A DNA stretch of 64,000 bases. Source: Cyclobacteriaceae bacterium. Its GTDB lineage: Bacteria; Bacteroidota; Bacteroidia; Cytophagales; Cyclobacteriaceae. Shown piece after piece: positions 1-10,375 of the stretch; positions within the stretch are counted from its first letter, which is position 1; the number at the start of each line of letters is the position of its first letter. The translations under genes and the position numbers were made by a program. The notes under the pieces were generated by a model. That model saw only the letters and a list, made by a program, of their open reading frames with translations. It had not been told where the DNA came from and did no database searches. The stretch lies in the NCBI GenBank assembly GCA_025055435.1, contig JANWWN010000001.1:84140-148139 (forward strand), written 5' to 3'.

Positions 1-2105
1 TCTTTCAGATTTCGCGTATCACTGGGTGTAAAGTCGGGTGGAGGCGTGTAGGTTGAGGTGCGCTGTGGTGCGGCAGCTTTTCGCTGGCGACTGATTCCGT
101 TTATCAGGGTTTTTGCATAACCGGACGCCGGGGGCGGGGCTGACTGTAAACCGGTGAAACGTTTGCTGGTGCGTATATAGGAGGGATCAATCTCATTGAG
201 AAACCGGCTGGGCGAGCAATCCTGAAGCCGTCCGTAGTTGTAACGCATCAATGCGTAGGATAAAAACAATCTTTTACGTGCGCGGGTGATGGCCACGTAA
301 AACAACCGGCGTTCTTCTTCGAGGTCAGCTCGACTGCTCAGCATCATTTGTGAAGGGAAGAGATTCTCTTCCATACCTACCACATATACATATTTAAACT
401 CCAGGCCTTTGGCCATGTGGATGGTCATAAGCGTAACTTTATCCGATCCGGTGTCTTTATCTTCATCCTGTCCGGTGAGCAGGCTTACTTCCTGCAAAAA
501 GGCTGTTAATGATTTATCCTCCCGTTCATCATCGTCCACAAATTCGCGGATGGCATTGAACAATTCCTGAACGTTTTCGTATCGGTTTATGCCTTCATCG
601 GTTTTATCGGCATGAAGCTCGCGCAGAAGGCCCGAGGCGCGGGCTATTTCCAACGCAGCTTCATAGGCATTTTTTCGCTGTACTTCCAGTTCACATCGCT
701 TAATGAGTGTAACAAAGTTTTCCACCGGACCGGCCGACCGATTGCCTAAAAAGTGTGATGCATTTTGCAGCACTTCCCATAGGGAAATGCCGTGGTCGTT
801 GGCGGCTACTACAATCTTATCAACGGTGGTATCGCCTATACCTCGCTTGGGCAGGTTTACGATGCGCCTGAATGAAGCTTCGTCATCGTGATTTAAGGTG
901 AAACGCAGGTATGCGAGGAGGTCCTTGATTTCCTTGCGCTGATAAAACGATAAACCGCCTACGATTTTATACGGTATGTTTGCCCTGCGAAGGGCTTCCT
1001 CAAACGACCGGGACTGAACGTTCTTACGGTACAATACGGCAAAGTCGCTGTATCGCAGCTGATTCTGCATTTTTTCTTCAAAGATGCTGGTAGCAATCAA
1101 CCTTCCTTCTTCGTTGTCGCTTACAGCTTTAATCAGTTCAATATATGAGCCCGGTTCATTTTGTGTCCAAATTCGTTTGGGGATCTGAGCCTTGTTATGC
1201 CGAATTACCGAGTTGGCTGCTTCTACAATAACCTGCGTGGAGCGGTAGTTTTGTTCAAGCTTGAATATTTTCAGGTCCGGATAGTCGCGTTCAAAATTCA
1301 GGATGTTCGCAATGGTGGCACCCCGGAATGCATAAATACTTTGTGCATCATCGCCCACAACGCAAATATTCTGATGAACATTAGCCAGCTTTCGGATGAT
1401 GTAATACTGGCACAGGTTGGTGTCCTGAAATTCATCAACCATAATGTAATGAATCCGGTATTGGTATTTATTCAATACTTCCAGGTGTTCGGTAAATAAG
1501 CGGTGTGTGTTGAGCAGGAGGTCATCAAAATCCATTGCACCCGATTTGTAGCAACGCTGGGCATAAGCTTTATAGATGCGGCCGATTTCGGGGCGTTGCT
1601 GTTCGCGGTCCTGCTCAAGCAGTTCAGGATTGGCCAGATACTGTTCCCAGGTGATAAGCTGATTTTTGGCGGCGGAAATGCGGCCGTACAACACATTGGG
1701 CTTATAGGTGTTTTCGTCCAGATTAAGCTCCTTGACGATGGTTTTCAGCAGGGCTTTGGTGTCGTCTGTATCGTAAATGGTGAAGTTGTGCGGGTAACCG
1801 ATATGGTGCGCCTCTGCACGAAGGATGCGGGCAAATACCGAGTGGAAAGTTCCCATCCAGATGTTCCGTGCATCGGTGCCTGCGATCGGCTCAATACGGT
1901 CGCGCATTTCGCGGGCAGCCTTGTTGGTAAAGGTTAATGCCATGATATTGAATGCATCAACACCCTGGGCTTTTATCAGATGGGCAATGCGGTAAGTCAA
2001 AACGCGCGTTTTACCGGAGCCGGCACCGGCTATAATCATGGCTGGTCCTTCCGTATGCAACACCGCCTCGCGTTGTGCATCATTCAGTTCGTTCAGATAA
2101 TCCAT
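1..2105 (-). CDS. UvrD/PcrA-type ATP-dependent DNA helicase (3' end outside window)
   Basis: Superfamily 1A 3'-5' DNA helicase of the UvrD/PcrA/Rep group, which unwinds DNA in repair and replication restart. Reading from ATG at 2105, the protein starts MDYLNELNDAQREAV (Q motif) and has a Walker A GAGSGKT at residues 27-33. The Walker B region reads VDEFQDTN near residue 222, followed by VVGDDAQSIYAFRGA (motif III). The C-terminal helicase segment RYNYGRLQDCSPSRFLNEID lies near 150-240. The frame stays open to base 1, giving about 701 residues; family members are usually 720-780, so only part of the variable C-terminal tail is missing. It is divergent from tcmP. UvrD and PcrA cannot be told apart from this sequence alone. 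Confidence 0.95.
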   Translation of the reverse strand, partial: MDYLNELNDAQREAVLHTEGPAMIIAGAGSGKTRVLTYRIAHLIKAQGVDAFNIMALTFTNKAAREMRDRIEPIAGTDARNIWMGTFHSVFARILRAEAHHIGYPHNFTIYDTDDTKALLKTIVKELNLDENTYKPNVLYGRISAAKNQLITWEQYLANPELLEQDREQQRPEIGRIYKAYAQRCYKSGAMDFDDLLLNTHRLFTEHLEVLNKYQYRIHYIMVDEFQDTNLCQYYIIRKLANVHQNICVVGDDAQSIYAFRGATIANILNFERDYPDLKIFKLEQNYRSTQVIVEAANSVIRHNKAQIPKRIWTQNEPGSYIELIKAVSDNEEGRLIATSIFEEKMQNQLRYSDFAVLYRKNVQSRSFEEALRRANIPYKIVGGLSFYQRKEIKDLLAYLRFTLNHDDEASFRRIVNLPKRGIGDTTVDKIVVAANDHGISLWEVLQNASHFLGNRSAGPVENFVTLIKRCELEVQRKNAYEAALEIARASGLLRELHADKTDEGINRYENVQELFNAIREFVDDDEREDKSLTAFLQEVSLLTGQDEDKDTGSDKVTLMTIHMAKGLEFKYVYVVGMEENLFPSQMMLSSRADLEEERRLFYVAITRARKRLFLSYALMRYNYGRLQDCSPSRFLNEIDPSYIRTSKRFTGLQSAPPPASGYAKTLINGISRQRKAAAPQRTSTYTPPPDFTPSDTRNLK

Positions 2106-2171
2106 AACCCAACGCAAGTTAAGCGCCCGAAAGGAAAGTTTGTTGGCTAATTTGAAATTTATACTTGGTTG

Positions 2172-2202
2172 TTGGTTCAACCGTCTGGCAACTGTACCTT
2201 TG
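2172..2202 (+). promoter_or_regulatory. Candidate Bacteroidota promoter for the tcmP-DUF3109 pair
   Basis: TTG at 2172-2174, a 20-base spacer, then TACCTTTG at 2195-2202. This fits the Bacteroidota primary-sigma consensus TTTG-N17-23-TAnnTTTG. It ends 15 bases before the proposed TTG start of tcmP. Confidence 0.55.
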
Positions 2203-2217
2203 TCAAACCGTTAACCC

Positions 2218-3057
2218 TTGACGCTTCAATCTTTTCCTGATGACGATTTAGTTTGCACTGCTGCCGAACCGTGGTTTATTCATAAAACAGGCATTATCAG
2301 GCAGTCGGCCGGATTATTCATCAGCAAGCTGGCAGCCCATACGGATGAGTTCATCCTGATTGATTTATTTGCCGGGAGCGGGTTTTACACCATAGGCAAC
2401 AAAAAGGAACGATACGCTGGCATTGCGTTGGAGCTAATGCGGGCCGGACTTCCGTTTAACCGTTGGATTTTGTGCGAGCGGGATAAGAACAGTGCCCATG
2501 CGTTGCGTGTTCGTACACGAAGATTTTTCCGGGATAAACAGGTGCTCATACTTGAAGATGCTTTGCGTATCCTTCCCGAAAAGCTGTCGTGGTACATACC
2601 GCGAAGCTCTCGGAGGCATCGCGTCTCTGCTCTTTGCATCGTTGATTCGTTTTCGTTTGAGTTTCCATTTGAATTTGTCGTGCAGACCCTTCCGCTGGGA
2701 ATCAACTTCATCATACCATTTACTTTTTGTCTGAATGATCAGCACAACTGGCAGTTTTATCTGCATGAGCAGCGCGACAAGCTGGAGCGTTATCTGGGCC
2801 GCTCATCCAAAGGTACCAAACTGGAAACCGTTACCGATAACCGTAACTTTTACAAACACCTGGTCCGGTTATACCATCAGGAAATGTTGATGCAGGGCAT
2901 AGGCGGTTCGTTGTCAGTTCACTCGCTTGATTCTGGTTTAATGGAGCTGCCATCGTACTATGTCGGAATGTTTACTGCTATCCCGGCTGTTCGTAATGTT
3001 CAGCGCGAAGTACAGCAGCAAATGTTTACTCAATTTACTTTGTTCGATACACCATGA
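2218..3057 (+). CDS. tcmP: Three-Cys-motif partner protein (TcmP) family
   Basis: The 279-residue protein resembles the TcmP family, a group of unknown biochemical role named, as I recall, for neighbouring genes encoding a three-cysteine-motif protein. Visible features are the N-terminal [12 protein letters not shown] segment (residues 16-27) and a methyltransferase-like loop [10 protein letters not shown] at 48-57. A later acidic strand reads [10 protein letters not shown] near residue 140. The start is TTG at 2218: an in-frame TAA lies at 2212-2214, and the next in-frame ATG would remove the glycine-rich loop. The stop overlaps the next gene by 4 bp (ATGA), so the two are probably translationally coupled. 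The usual three-Cys partner is not present; a cysteine-rich DUF3109 gene follows instead. SAM binding is inferred from the loop only. Confidence 0.75.
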   Translation: MTLQSFPDDDLVCTAAEPWFIHKTGIIRQSAGLFISKLAAHTDEFILIDLFAGSGFYTIGNKKERYAGIALELMRAGLPFNRWILCERDKNSAHALRVRTRRFFRDKQVLILEDALRILPEKLSWYIPRSSRRHRVSALCIVDSFSFEFPFEFVVQTLPLGINFIIPFTFCLNDQHNWQFYLHEQRDKLERYLGRSSKGTKLETVTDNRNFYKHLVRLYHQEMLMQGIGGSLSVHSLDSGLMELPSYYVGMFTAIPAVRNVQREVQQQMFTQFTLFDTP

Positions 3058-3626
3058 TTCGCGTAGGCAATATTCTCGTATCCGATGAAATTGCAGAAAA
3101 TGATTTTGTCTGCAATCTGGAAAAATGCAAGGGTGCCTGTTGTGTGGAGGGCGAGCTGGGTGCGCCACTGGAAGAAGACGAGCTGGATATTTTGAGGGCC
3201 ATATACGAGGATGTAAAGCCTTTTCTTACATCCGAAGGGATAAAAGCCATCGAAGACCAGGGTTTGTACATTTTAGATGAGGATGGCGATTATTCTACAC
3301 CCACGATTGGCGGACGCGAATGTGCTTATGCCGTTTATGATGAGCGTGGAGTATTACAATGCGGAATTGAGCGGGCCTATAATGCGGGTAAGATAAACTG
3401 GAAGAAACCGATTTCGTGTCATTTATATCCGATCAGGGTTTTAAAAAAAAGAAATCTGGAAGCATTAAATTATCACCGGTGGGAAATCTGCTCGCCTGCC
3501 TGCGAGTTAGGTAAACAACTGAAAGTGCCGGTGTACCGGTTTTTGAGAGAAGCATTAATCCGAAAGTACGGAGAAGCATGGTACTCCGAACTCGAAGCCC
3601 AAATTAATGAACGCCTGGCTCAATAA
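3054..3626 (+). CDS. DUF3109 family cysteine-cluster protein
   Basis: A 190-residue protein of the DUF3109 family, which is related to the YkgJ-type Cys-cluster proteins and has no assigned function. The sequence has a dense N-terminal cluster ([11 protein letters not shown] from about residue 18) and later single cysteines in [14 protein letters not shown] and PISCHLYP. A final pair sits in CSPACELG. This pattern is typical of a metal-binding, possibly Fe-S or zinc, protein. There is no signal peptide, so it is probably cytoplasmic. Its ATG overlaps the tcmP stop by 4 bp. It runs convergently into accC with only 14 bp between the stop codons. Metal binding is inferred from cysteine spacing, not shown. 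Confidence 0.85.
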   Translation: MIRVGNILVSDEIAENDFVCNLEKCKGACCVEGELGAPLEEDELDILRAIYEDVKPFLTSEGIKAIEDQGLYILDEDGDYSTPTIGGRECAYAVYDERGVLQCGIERAYNAGKINWKKPISCHLYPIRVLKKRNLEALNYHRWEICSPACELGKQLKVPVYRFLREALIRKYGEAWYSELEAQINERLAQ

Positions 3627-3640
3627 AATTGAAGTTCGGA

Positions 3641-4990
<1,350 letters not shown>

Positions 4991-5060
4991 GGTGTTCGGT
5001 TTTTAACGGTACGAAATTAATTCAGCCGAAATTTTTTATTCCGGCAACAAGACCACAATA

Positions 5061-5561
5061 TTAATCCGGTTCTACTTCAAACAAAGGTTGGTCGTATTCC
5101 ACGGGCGAGGCGTTCTCGACCAATACTTTTACAATGGTACCCGATACTTCCGATTCAATTTCATTAAATAGTTTCATGGCTTCGATTATGCACACCGTTT
5201 GCCCTTTGGAAACCTTATCGCCCACGGAAACGAAAGGAGGAGAATCCGGGTTGGACGAACGGTAAAAGGTACCAATCATGGGTGATTTGATTTGAATGGT
5301 ACTTTTGCCAGGGGCGGGCTGTTCCACTGCGGCGGGCTTGGGAGCCGGCTGAGGCGCAGGAGGTGCGGGTACCGGCGCAGGCATTGGTGCAGTAACCGGT
5401 GCGGCAACGGGAGCTGCTACTACCGGTGCGGCTGATTTTATGATTTTTTGGTCGGGTTCGCGTTTAACGTGCAATTTCAGTTCGCTGGTTTCGATGTTCA
5501 CTTCATTGAGTCCGGATTTGGAAATGAAGTCGATCAGGTCCCGGATTTCTGCGGTTTTCAT
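5061..5561 (-). CDS. accB: Acetyl-CoA carboxylase, biotin carboxyl carrier protein
   Basis: Carries the biotin that shuttles CO2 between AccC and the carboxyltransferase. From ATG at 5561 the protein has 166 residues. It has an N-terminal helical region starting [20 protein letters not shown], then an Ala/Pro-rich flexible linker at roughly residues 45-85. The C-terminal biotinyl domain contains [10 protein letters not shown], with the biotinylated Lys near residue 130. The frame is open upstream to another ATG at 5627, 6 bp after the efp stop, which would add 22 basic residues. I prefer 5561 because typical AccB proteins begin exactly here. The longer form cannot be excluded from sequence. 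Confidence 0.93.
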   Translation of the reverse strand: MKTAEIRDLIDFISKSGLNEVNIETSELKLHVKREPDQKIIKSAAPVVAAPVAAPVTAPMPAPVPAPPAPQPAPKPAAVEQPAPGKSTIQIKSPMIGTFYRSSNPDSPPFVSVGDKVSKGQTVCIIEAMKLFNEIESEVSGTIVKVLVENASPVEYDQPLFEVEPD

Positions 5562-5632
5562 GGTTTCAGCTTTAGAGGTTGTACGGGCTGTTTTTTTATT
5601 GTCGTTTCGTTTAGGCAAACTTGTCATGATGG

Positions 5633-6196
5633 TTATTTAACTCGTTCTACATATTCGCCGGTGCGGGTATCTACTTTTACGTTATCACCGGTGTTGATGA
5701 ATAAAGGTACGCGAATTTCGGTACCGTTTTCAAGGGTGGCCGGTTTTAACGTGCGCGTGGCTGTATCGCCCTGAATACCAGGCTCGGTATATTGTACTTG
5801 CATTACCACGTGAGGAGGCGCCTGGGCGGTAATGGGTGTTGTTCCGTTTTCAAACGTTATTAAAAGGGTAGTGCCTTCCTTAATGTATTTCAGACTTTCT
5901 CCAAGTAATTCTTTATCGATGTAAATCTGATCGAAGGTGTTGTTGTCCATACACACCAGGCTTTCGCCATCGCTGTAGAGGTATTGGTATTCGCGGGTTT
6001 CAACATTCAGTCGATCTACCTCGTCTCCTGGACGAAAACGGTTTTCTACAATCTTACCGTTTCGAACGTTGCGCATCTTAACCTGATAAAAAGCCCGCAG
6101 GTTGCCGGGCGTGCGATGCTGGAGTTCTTCAATCTGTACAATTTCTCCGTTGTATCGAATGTAATTTCCTCTGCTCAGATCGGATATGGTTGCCAT
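5633..6196 (-). CDS. efp: Translation elongation factor P, atypical loop tip
   Basis: EF-P binds between the P and E sites and relieves ribosome stalling at polyproline stretches. The 187-residue protein has the expected three beta-barrel domains, with the conserved [18 protein letters not shown] segment and the C-terminal [18 protein letters not shown] end. The domain I loop that reaches the peptidyl-transferase centre reads [11 protein letters not shown]. Residue 32 is Asn where E. coli EF-P has the modified Lys34, and Thr30-equivalent replaces the residue two before it. This EF-P is therefore probably not lysylated or rhamnosylated at that position. It lies between fabH and accB in a same-strand cluster. 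Confidence 0.93.
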   Translation of the reverse strand: MATISDLSRGNYIRYNGEIVQIEELQHRTPGNLRAFYQVKMRNVRNGKIVENRFRPGDEVDRLNVETREYQYLYSDGESLVCMDNNTFDQIYIDKELLGESLKYIKEGTTLLITFENGTTPITAQAPPHVVMQVQYTEPGIQGDTATRTLKPATLENGTEIRVPLFINTGDNVKVDTRTGEYVERVK

Positions 6197-6211
6197 ATTT
6201 ATCGAAAAATA

Positions 6212-7234
6212 TTAAAAGTTGGTTTTACGTGTAAAATGAATTCCATCATAGGCCCAGCGCAGGTACGATGCGCCCCAGGTAAATCCTCCGCCAAAGGCGG
6301 CAAAAATAAGATTATCACCTTTTTTCAGCTGTCCTTCATAATCCCATAATAAAAGGGGAAGCGTGCCGGCTGTGGTGTTGCCGTAGCGCTCAATGTTCAT
6401 CATGACTTTATCGCTGTTCAGACCGATGCGGGCCGCTGTGGCATCAATAATGCGTTTATTGGCCTGATGCGGAACAAGCCAGTCGATATCTTCGCCCGAT
6501 AAATGATTGCGTTCGGCAATTTCTGCGGCTACTTCGGCCATTTTGGTTACGGCAAACTTGAATACGGGCTGGCCGTCCTGAAATACATAATGGAGGTTGG
6601 CATCAACGGATGCATGCGATGCCGGGATGCGGCTTCCGCCGGCTTTCATGTTCAGATATACAGCGCCTGATCCATCGCTTCGAAGAATGGAATCAATTAA
6701 ACCCAGGTCTTCGTAATTCGGCTCGAGTAAAACCGCACCGGCACCATCGCCAAATATCACACAGGTGGTGCGGTCCTTGTAGTTGATGATGGAGGACATT
6801 TTATCGCCACCGGCAACGATTACCTTTTTATAGGTACCGGCTTCAATAAACTTGGCACCGGTGGTCAGGGCATACAAGAAACCCGAACAGGCTGCGGCCA
6901 GATCGTAGCTAAAAGCATTGACAGCGCCAACTTCATCGGCCACGAGGTTAGCGGTAGCCGGAAAAGGCATATCCGGTGTTATGGTGGCTACAATAATGAG
7001 GTCGATTTCTTCCGGGCGGGTCCGGGTTTTATCGAGTAATTCCTTTACCGCTTTAGAAACCATGAAGGACGTTCCCAGGCCTTCGCCTTTTAAAATCCTT
7101 CGCTCTTTAATACCGGTTCGTGTGGTTATCCACTCATCGCTGGTATCGACCATTTTTTCCAGTTCCTGATTGGTGAGTATGTAATCGGGTACGTACCCAC
7201 CTACACCGGTAATGGCAGCGCGTATGCGACTCAT
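6212..7234 (-). CDS. fabH: Beta-ketoacyl-ACP synthase III
   Basis: Condenses acetyl-CoA with malonyl-ACP to start type II fatty-acid synthesis. The catalytic triad is visible: Cys116 in [11 protein letters not shown], His256 in PHQANKRI and Asn286 in ERYGNTTAG. The 340-residue length is slightly above the usual 310-335; the extra residues are a C-terminal tail after SYLRWAYDG. The gene follows rpmF after 9 bp and precedes efp by 15 bp, so all are probably on one transcript. Its placement with accB, accC and rpmF matches the conserved lipid/ribosome cluster seen in many bacteria. Confidence 0.97.
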   Translation of the reverse strand: MSRIRAAITGVGGYVPDYILTNQELEKMVDTSDEWITTRTGIKERRILKGEGLGTSFMVSKAVKELLDKTRTRPEEIDLIIVATITPDMPFPATANLVADEVGAVNAFSYDLAAACSGFLYALTTGAKFIEAGTYKKVIVAGGDKMSSIINYKDRTTCVIFGDGAGAVLLEPNYEDLGLIDSILRSDGSGAVYLNMKAGGSRIPASHASVDANLHYVFQDGQPVFKFAVTKMAEVAAEIAERNHLSGEDIDWLVPHQANKRIIDATAARIGLNSDKVMMNIERYGNTTAGTLPLLLWDYEGQLKKGDNLIFAAFGGGFTWGASYLRWAYDGIHFTRKTNF

Positions 7235-7243
7235 GACTTAGCT

Positions 7244-7435
7244 TCAGGCGAGCACTTCTTTTTCCAGCACTACTTTGCCGTTGTAGTACAGCTTACCTTC
7301 GTGCCAATAGGCGCGATGTGGCAGGTGGTGTTCGCCTGTTACGGGACAAACAACCAGTTGGTGTGCCTCGGCTTTGTAGTGCGTTCTGCGCTTATCTCTG
7401 CGTGTTTTGGACGTTTTACGTTTCGGATTGGGCAT
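7244..7435 (-). CDS. rpmF: 50S ribosomal protein L32
   Basis: Small ribosomal protein bL32 of 63 residues, beginning [20 protein letters not shown], the family signature. The zinc-ribbon form of L32 has two CxxC pairs. Here only one Cys remains, in [16 protein letters not shown], so the protein belongs to the zinc-independent type. It follows DUF177 by 22 bp, the classic yceD-rpmF order. Confidence 0.97.
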   Translation of the reverse strand: MPNPKRKTSKTRRDKRRTHYKAEAHQLVVCPVTGEHHLPHRAYWHEGKLYYNGKVVLEKEVLA

Positions 7436-7457
7436 AGTTCAATAGAATTAAGTTGTA

Positions 7458-7949
7458 TTAATTGTCTTTCAGTCCTTTTAAAATATCCCATGTAGAATCC
7501 GTTTCCGGATCGCGGGTTGAATAAATGATGCCGTCGGGCCCGGTATCGTCATCATAACGCGGGTGAAGTTTTTTTAAGGGCACTTCCAGTCCGATAAATT
7601 CATACATGAACTGGCCCAACTCCAACGACTCGGTTCCCCAGGTAATCATCTGCACTTCCTCATCTATTTCCCGATCGGCATCTCCATACTTGAAGATGAT
7701 TTTCCGGTTAATTTCCATCGGGTAATCAAATTCATCGAGACTACGGTCGCATATCAGGCTCACCGTGCCGGACAGGCGAAAGGAGGCTTCGATAAATGTA
7801 TCATGTTTATCCAGGGCAATATCGGCCCGGAAACTGCCCTTTTCAACCAGGGCGGTACCGTAATGCCTGAAGAACTCATCGCCAAACTGATAGTGAAAAT
7901 GATGAATGGTGTTGCTCAGGCCCTGAATATGAACACGATATAAGTCCAC
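7458..7949 (-). CDS. DUF177 (YceD-like) protein, large-ribosomal-subunit accumulation family
   Basis: A 163-residue DUF177 protein. The family (YceD in E. coli) is encoded next to rpmF and is linked to 23S rRNA/large-subunit accumulation. The core motif is visible as LSGTVSLICDRSLDEFDYPM, which matches the usual G-x-V-x-x-x-C-x-R-x-L pattern. A conserved C-terminal segment contains LHPRYDDDTGPDG. The start is GTG at 7949; no in-frame ATG gives a comparable N-terminus. It is the first gene of the rpmF-fabH-efp-accBC cluster, with a TAAATTTG promoter element just upstream. Confidence 0.85.
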   Translation of the reverse strand: MDLYRVHIQGLSNTIHHFHYQFGDEFFRHYGTALVEKGSFRADIALDKHDTFIEASFRLSGTVSLICDRSLDEFDYPMEINRKIIFKYGDADREIDEEVQMITWGTESLELGQFMYEFIGLEVPLKKLHPRYDDDTGPDGIIYSTRDPETDSTWDILKGLKDN

Positions 7950-7968
7950 TGTATCAAAAACAGGACGG

Positions 7969-7976
7969 CAAATTTA
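7969..7976 (-). promoter_or_regulatory. Candidate -7 promoter element of the DUF177-rpmF-fabH-efp-accBC cluster
   Basis: On the minus strand this octamer reads TAAATTTG, a full match to TAnnTTTG. It ends 19 bases before the GTG start of the DUF177 gene. I do not see a convincing TTTG -33 element at the expected distance. Confidence 0.4.
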
Positions 7977-8017
7977 TGAGATTTTGGCTGATTGTAAAAA
8001 GCAGGATTTTAAGCCTG

Positions 8018-8404
8018 TTAAACGTATTCTGTCAGGGCTATTCGCTTAAACTCCTCCCGGCTTTTCTTTTGATACTGATCGATAAAATAGTCAATTACGG
8101 CCTTCTTAAAGCCCAGCTTAATGGCTATGTTCTTTGCAAAAATTACCTCGCTTTCAAAGACATTGTGGTCGGCAAAGATGAGTTCAATGCATGACATCAG
8201 GTAATCGAACTTTTGATCCGGAGATAATGCGCCAAGGGTTTCGATGGGTTGGGGGTTGCGAATAAGCTGGATTACCTGTTCTTCCGGAAAATTCCTTTCG
8301 CGTGCAATACGCATGATCATATCGCGTTCAACCCGGGCAAAATGCTTATCGGCTTCAGCAAGCTGAATAAGTACATTCAGTTGTGCCTGGGTTACGATGT
8401 CCAT
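8018..8404 (-). CDS. TerB-like small helical protein
   Basis: A 128-residue soluble, mostly helical protein that looks like a TerB (tellurite-resistance B) fold member. Two similar halves are visible: LAEADKHFARVERDMIMRIA near the N-terminus and FADHNVFESEVIFAKNIAIK in the C-terminal half. Both show the TerB pattern of an acidic AD-loop followed by an E-containing helix. There are no other tellurite genes nearby, so a tellurite role should not be assumed. It stands alone between the DUF177 cluster and pdxA. Two other TerB-like genes occur in this window (47751 and 56142). Confidence 0.7.
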   Translation of the reverse strand: MDIVTQAQLNVLIQLAEADKHFARVERDMIMRIARERNFPEEQVIQLIRNPQPIETLGALSPDQKFDYLMSCIELIFADHNVFESEVIFAKNIAIKLGFKKAVIDYFIDQYQKKSREEFKRIALTEYV

Positions 8405-8492
8405 CTTGATTACCAGCCGAAGTAAAGATAAGGTTTAAAGTTTTACTTTCATGAGCTACGTTAGTTTCGCGTAATATTTTTGCCGATTTTGC

Positions 8493-9521
8493 TCAGTTTG
8501 AATCGGTCATGCCTCTGCGAACATTTAAAATATCAACAGCCGTGAAGATGGCCTGTCGCATTGAAGATTCGTTTGCCGCGTTTTTACCTGCGAGTGAATA
8601 GGCTGTTCCATGGTCGGGCGAGGTGCGGACGACTGGCAGGCCGGCTGTAAGATTTACTCCGCTTTCGAATGATATGGTTTTAAAAGGAATGAGTCCCTGA
8701 TCGTGATACATGGCCAGAATGCCATCAAAACGGCAGTATTGTCCGGAAGCAAAAAAGCCATCGGCCGGAAAAGGTCCAAATACCAGTTTACCTTTATTTT
8801 TCAGGTCATCAATTACCGGTTTAATCAGCTGGTCATCTTCGGTGCCCAGCAATCCGCCATCGCCTGCATGTGGGTTAAGCCCCAGTACCGCCATGCGCGG
8901 TTTATTGATTCCGAACTCCCTGCGCAGGGTTTGTTCCATAATCAGTAATTTAGTTTGGATGCGATCTTTAGAAATGAACAACGGTACTTCCTTTAAAGGA
9001 ATGTGCTCAGTTACCAAACCCACCCGAAGCTGTTCGCTGACCATAAACATCAGATAATCCGTAACCGAAAAGTAGTCGGCCAGGAATTCTGTATGTCCGC
9101 GGAAAGGGAATTCCGATCCATGGATAACATGTTTGTTAATCGGTGCGGTTACCAACGCTTCAATTATACCCGATTTGAGGTCAGCGGCAGCCTGTTTCAG
9201 ACTAAGCAAAGCTGCCCGTCCAGCTTCTGTATCGGGTTTTCCGGGTTGTATTTCAATTGCTTCCTCCCAGCAGTTTATCACGTTAATGGCTTTGGGCACA
9301 AACTGACCCGGTGTTTTTACCTGACCATAGGAAAAATCTTCCAGGCTGAGCAGTTTTTTATAGTACGAAAGTACGCGCGTGGAGCCGTAAATAACCGGAG
9401 TAATGAGATTAAGCATGCGCGCATCGAGCAGCGCCTTCATCACTACTTCGGGTCCTATGCCGTTAATGTCGCCCAGCGTAATGCCGATGCGCGGTTTGCC
9501 GGTTTTCGGGGTATGCGTCAT
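8493..9521 (-). CDS. pdxA: 4-hydroxythreonine-4-phosphate dehydrogenase
   Basis: Oxidises 4-phosphohydroxy-L-threonine with NAD in the deoxyxylulose-5-phosphate-dependent route to pyridoxal phosphate. From ATG at 9521 the protein has 342 residues and starts MTHTPKTGKPRIGITLGDIN. Metal-ligand and substrate motifs are visible in FRGHTEFLAD, NPHAGDGG and YHDQGLIPFK. The frame is open further to a TTG at 9539. However, a consensus promoter element lies at 9528-9535, inside that extension, so ATG 9521 is the better start. The gene is divergent from rsmA, a neighbour order (pdxA/ksgA) common in bacteria. Confidence 0.95.
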   Translation of the reverse strand: MTHTPKTGKPRIGITLGDINGIGPEVVMKALLDARMLNLITPVIYGSTRVLSYYKKLLSLEDFSYGQVKTPGQFVPKAINVINCWEEAIEIQPGKPDTEAGRAALLSLKQAAADLKSGIIEALVTAPINKHVIHGSEFPFRGHTEFLADYFSVTDYLMFMVSEQLRVGLVTEHIPLKEVPLFISKDRIQTKLLIMEQTLRREFGINKPRMAVLGLNPHAGDGGLLGTEDDQLIKPVIDDLKNKGKLVFGPFPADGFFASGQYCRFDGILAMYHDQGLIPFKTISFESGVNLTAGLPVVRTSPDHGTAYSLAGKNAANESSMRQAIFTAVDILNVRRGMTDSN

Positions 9522-9527
9522 GGCGGG

Positions 9528-9535
9528 CAAAAATA
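9528..9535 (-). promoter_or_regulatory. Candidate -7 element of pdxA
   Basis: The minus strand reads TATTTTTG, a full match to TAnnTTTG. It ends only 6 bases before the pdxA ATG, so the transcript would be leaderless or nearly so. This also argues against the longer TTG start at 9539. Confidence 0.4.
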
Positions 9536-9574
9536 TCAAATGTTTTACAGTACTTTACGCATTCACAAAAGGTC

Positions 9575-10375
9575 ATGCAATCGGTAAGGGCTAAAAAACA
9601 CCTCGGCCAGCATTTTTTACACGACCGGAATATTGCCAGACGTATTGTTGATGCCTTGCGGATATCCGAAACTACCGAATATGTTCTGGAGATTGGCCCG
9701 GGCACCGGTATACTTACAGGATACTTGCTTCAAAAGCCCGAAATTGTGCTTCGGGCAGTTGAACTGGATAAAGAATCCGTGGCTTATTTACGCGAACACT
9801 ATCCGTCGCTTAATTTAAGCGAAGGCGATTTTTTAAGTATGAATCTTTCCGGTTTGTTTCCGGGCCGTTTCAGTATCATAGGAAATTTTCCTTATAACAT
9901 CAGTTCTCCGATTTTTTTTACGGTTTTGCATCATCGGCACCAGGTAAAACAGGTGGTGGGCATGGTGCAGCGGGAAGTGGGCGAGCGCATAGCCGCCGGG
10001 TCCGGCAGCAAGACCTATGGCCTGCTAAGTGTTTTACTGCAAACTTTTTATCAGGTTGAACTGCTTTTTCGGGTTGCACCCGGAGCTTTTATTCCTCCTC
10101 CCAAGGTGCAATCGGTAGTGGTGCGACTTACGCGTAACGAACGCATAACACTGCCGTGCGATGAAAACCTTTTCTTTACTTTGGTTAAACAGGCATTTCA
10201 TACACGAAGGAAGACCTTGCGCAACGCATTGAAAAGTCTAACTTTGCCCGCCTGTGAAAATGACTCCACCTGGCATCAGTTTAGCAACCTGCGGGCTGAA
10301 CAATTATCGGTGGACGATTTTATTGCCCTAACAACTTTAATTGAAAGATGCCGTGCAGCCGACCGTACAGTTTGA
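9575..10375 (+). CDS. rsmA: 16S rRNA (adenine1518/1519-N6) dimethyltransferase
   Basis: KsgA/RsmA dimethylates two adenosines in helix 45 of 16S rRNA during late small-subunit assembly. The 266-residue protein opens with KKHLGQHFLHDRNIAR, the family signature. The SAM-binding motif is VLEIGPGTGILTGYL, and the NLPY-type catalytic motif appears as GNFPYNISSPI. The C-terminal domain includes AFHTRRKTLRNALKS. The mgtE start overlaps its 3' end, so the two are probably cotranscribed. Confidence 0.96.
   Translation: MQSVRAKKHLGQHFLHDRNIARRIVDALRISETTEYVLEIGPGTGILTGYLLQKPEIVLRAVELDKESVAYLREHYPSLNLSEGDFLSMNLSGLFPGRFSIIGNFPYNISSPIFFTVLHHRHQVKQVVGMVQREVGERIAAGSGSKTYGLLSVLLQTFYQVELLFRVAPGAFIPPPKVQSVVVRLTRNERITLPCDENLFFTLVKQAFHTRRKTLRNALKSLTLPACENDSTWHQFSNLRAEQLSVDDFIALTTLIERCRAADRTV

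Noticed and set aside
2218..3626. Defence system from TcmP plus helicase
   Set aside because: The UvrD gene is on the opposite strand and is an ordinary repair helicase; no nuclease or toxin is nearby.
5330..5430. Pro/Ala-rich repetitive codons in accB as a tandem repeat
   Set aside because: This is the flexible linker of the biotin carrier protein.
8018..8404. Tellurite-resistance operon
   Set aside because: Only isolated TerB-like genes occur; no TerA, TerC, TerD or TerZ neighbours.
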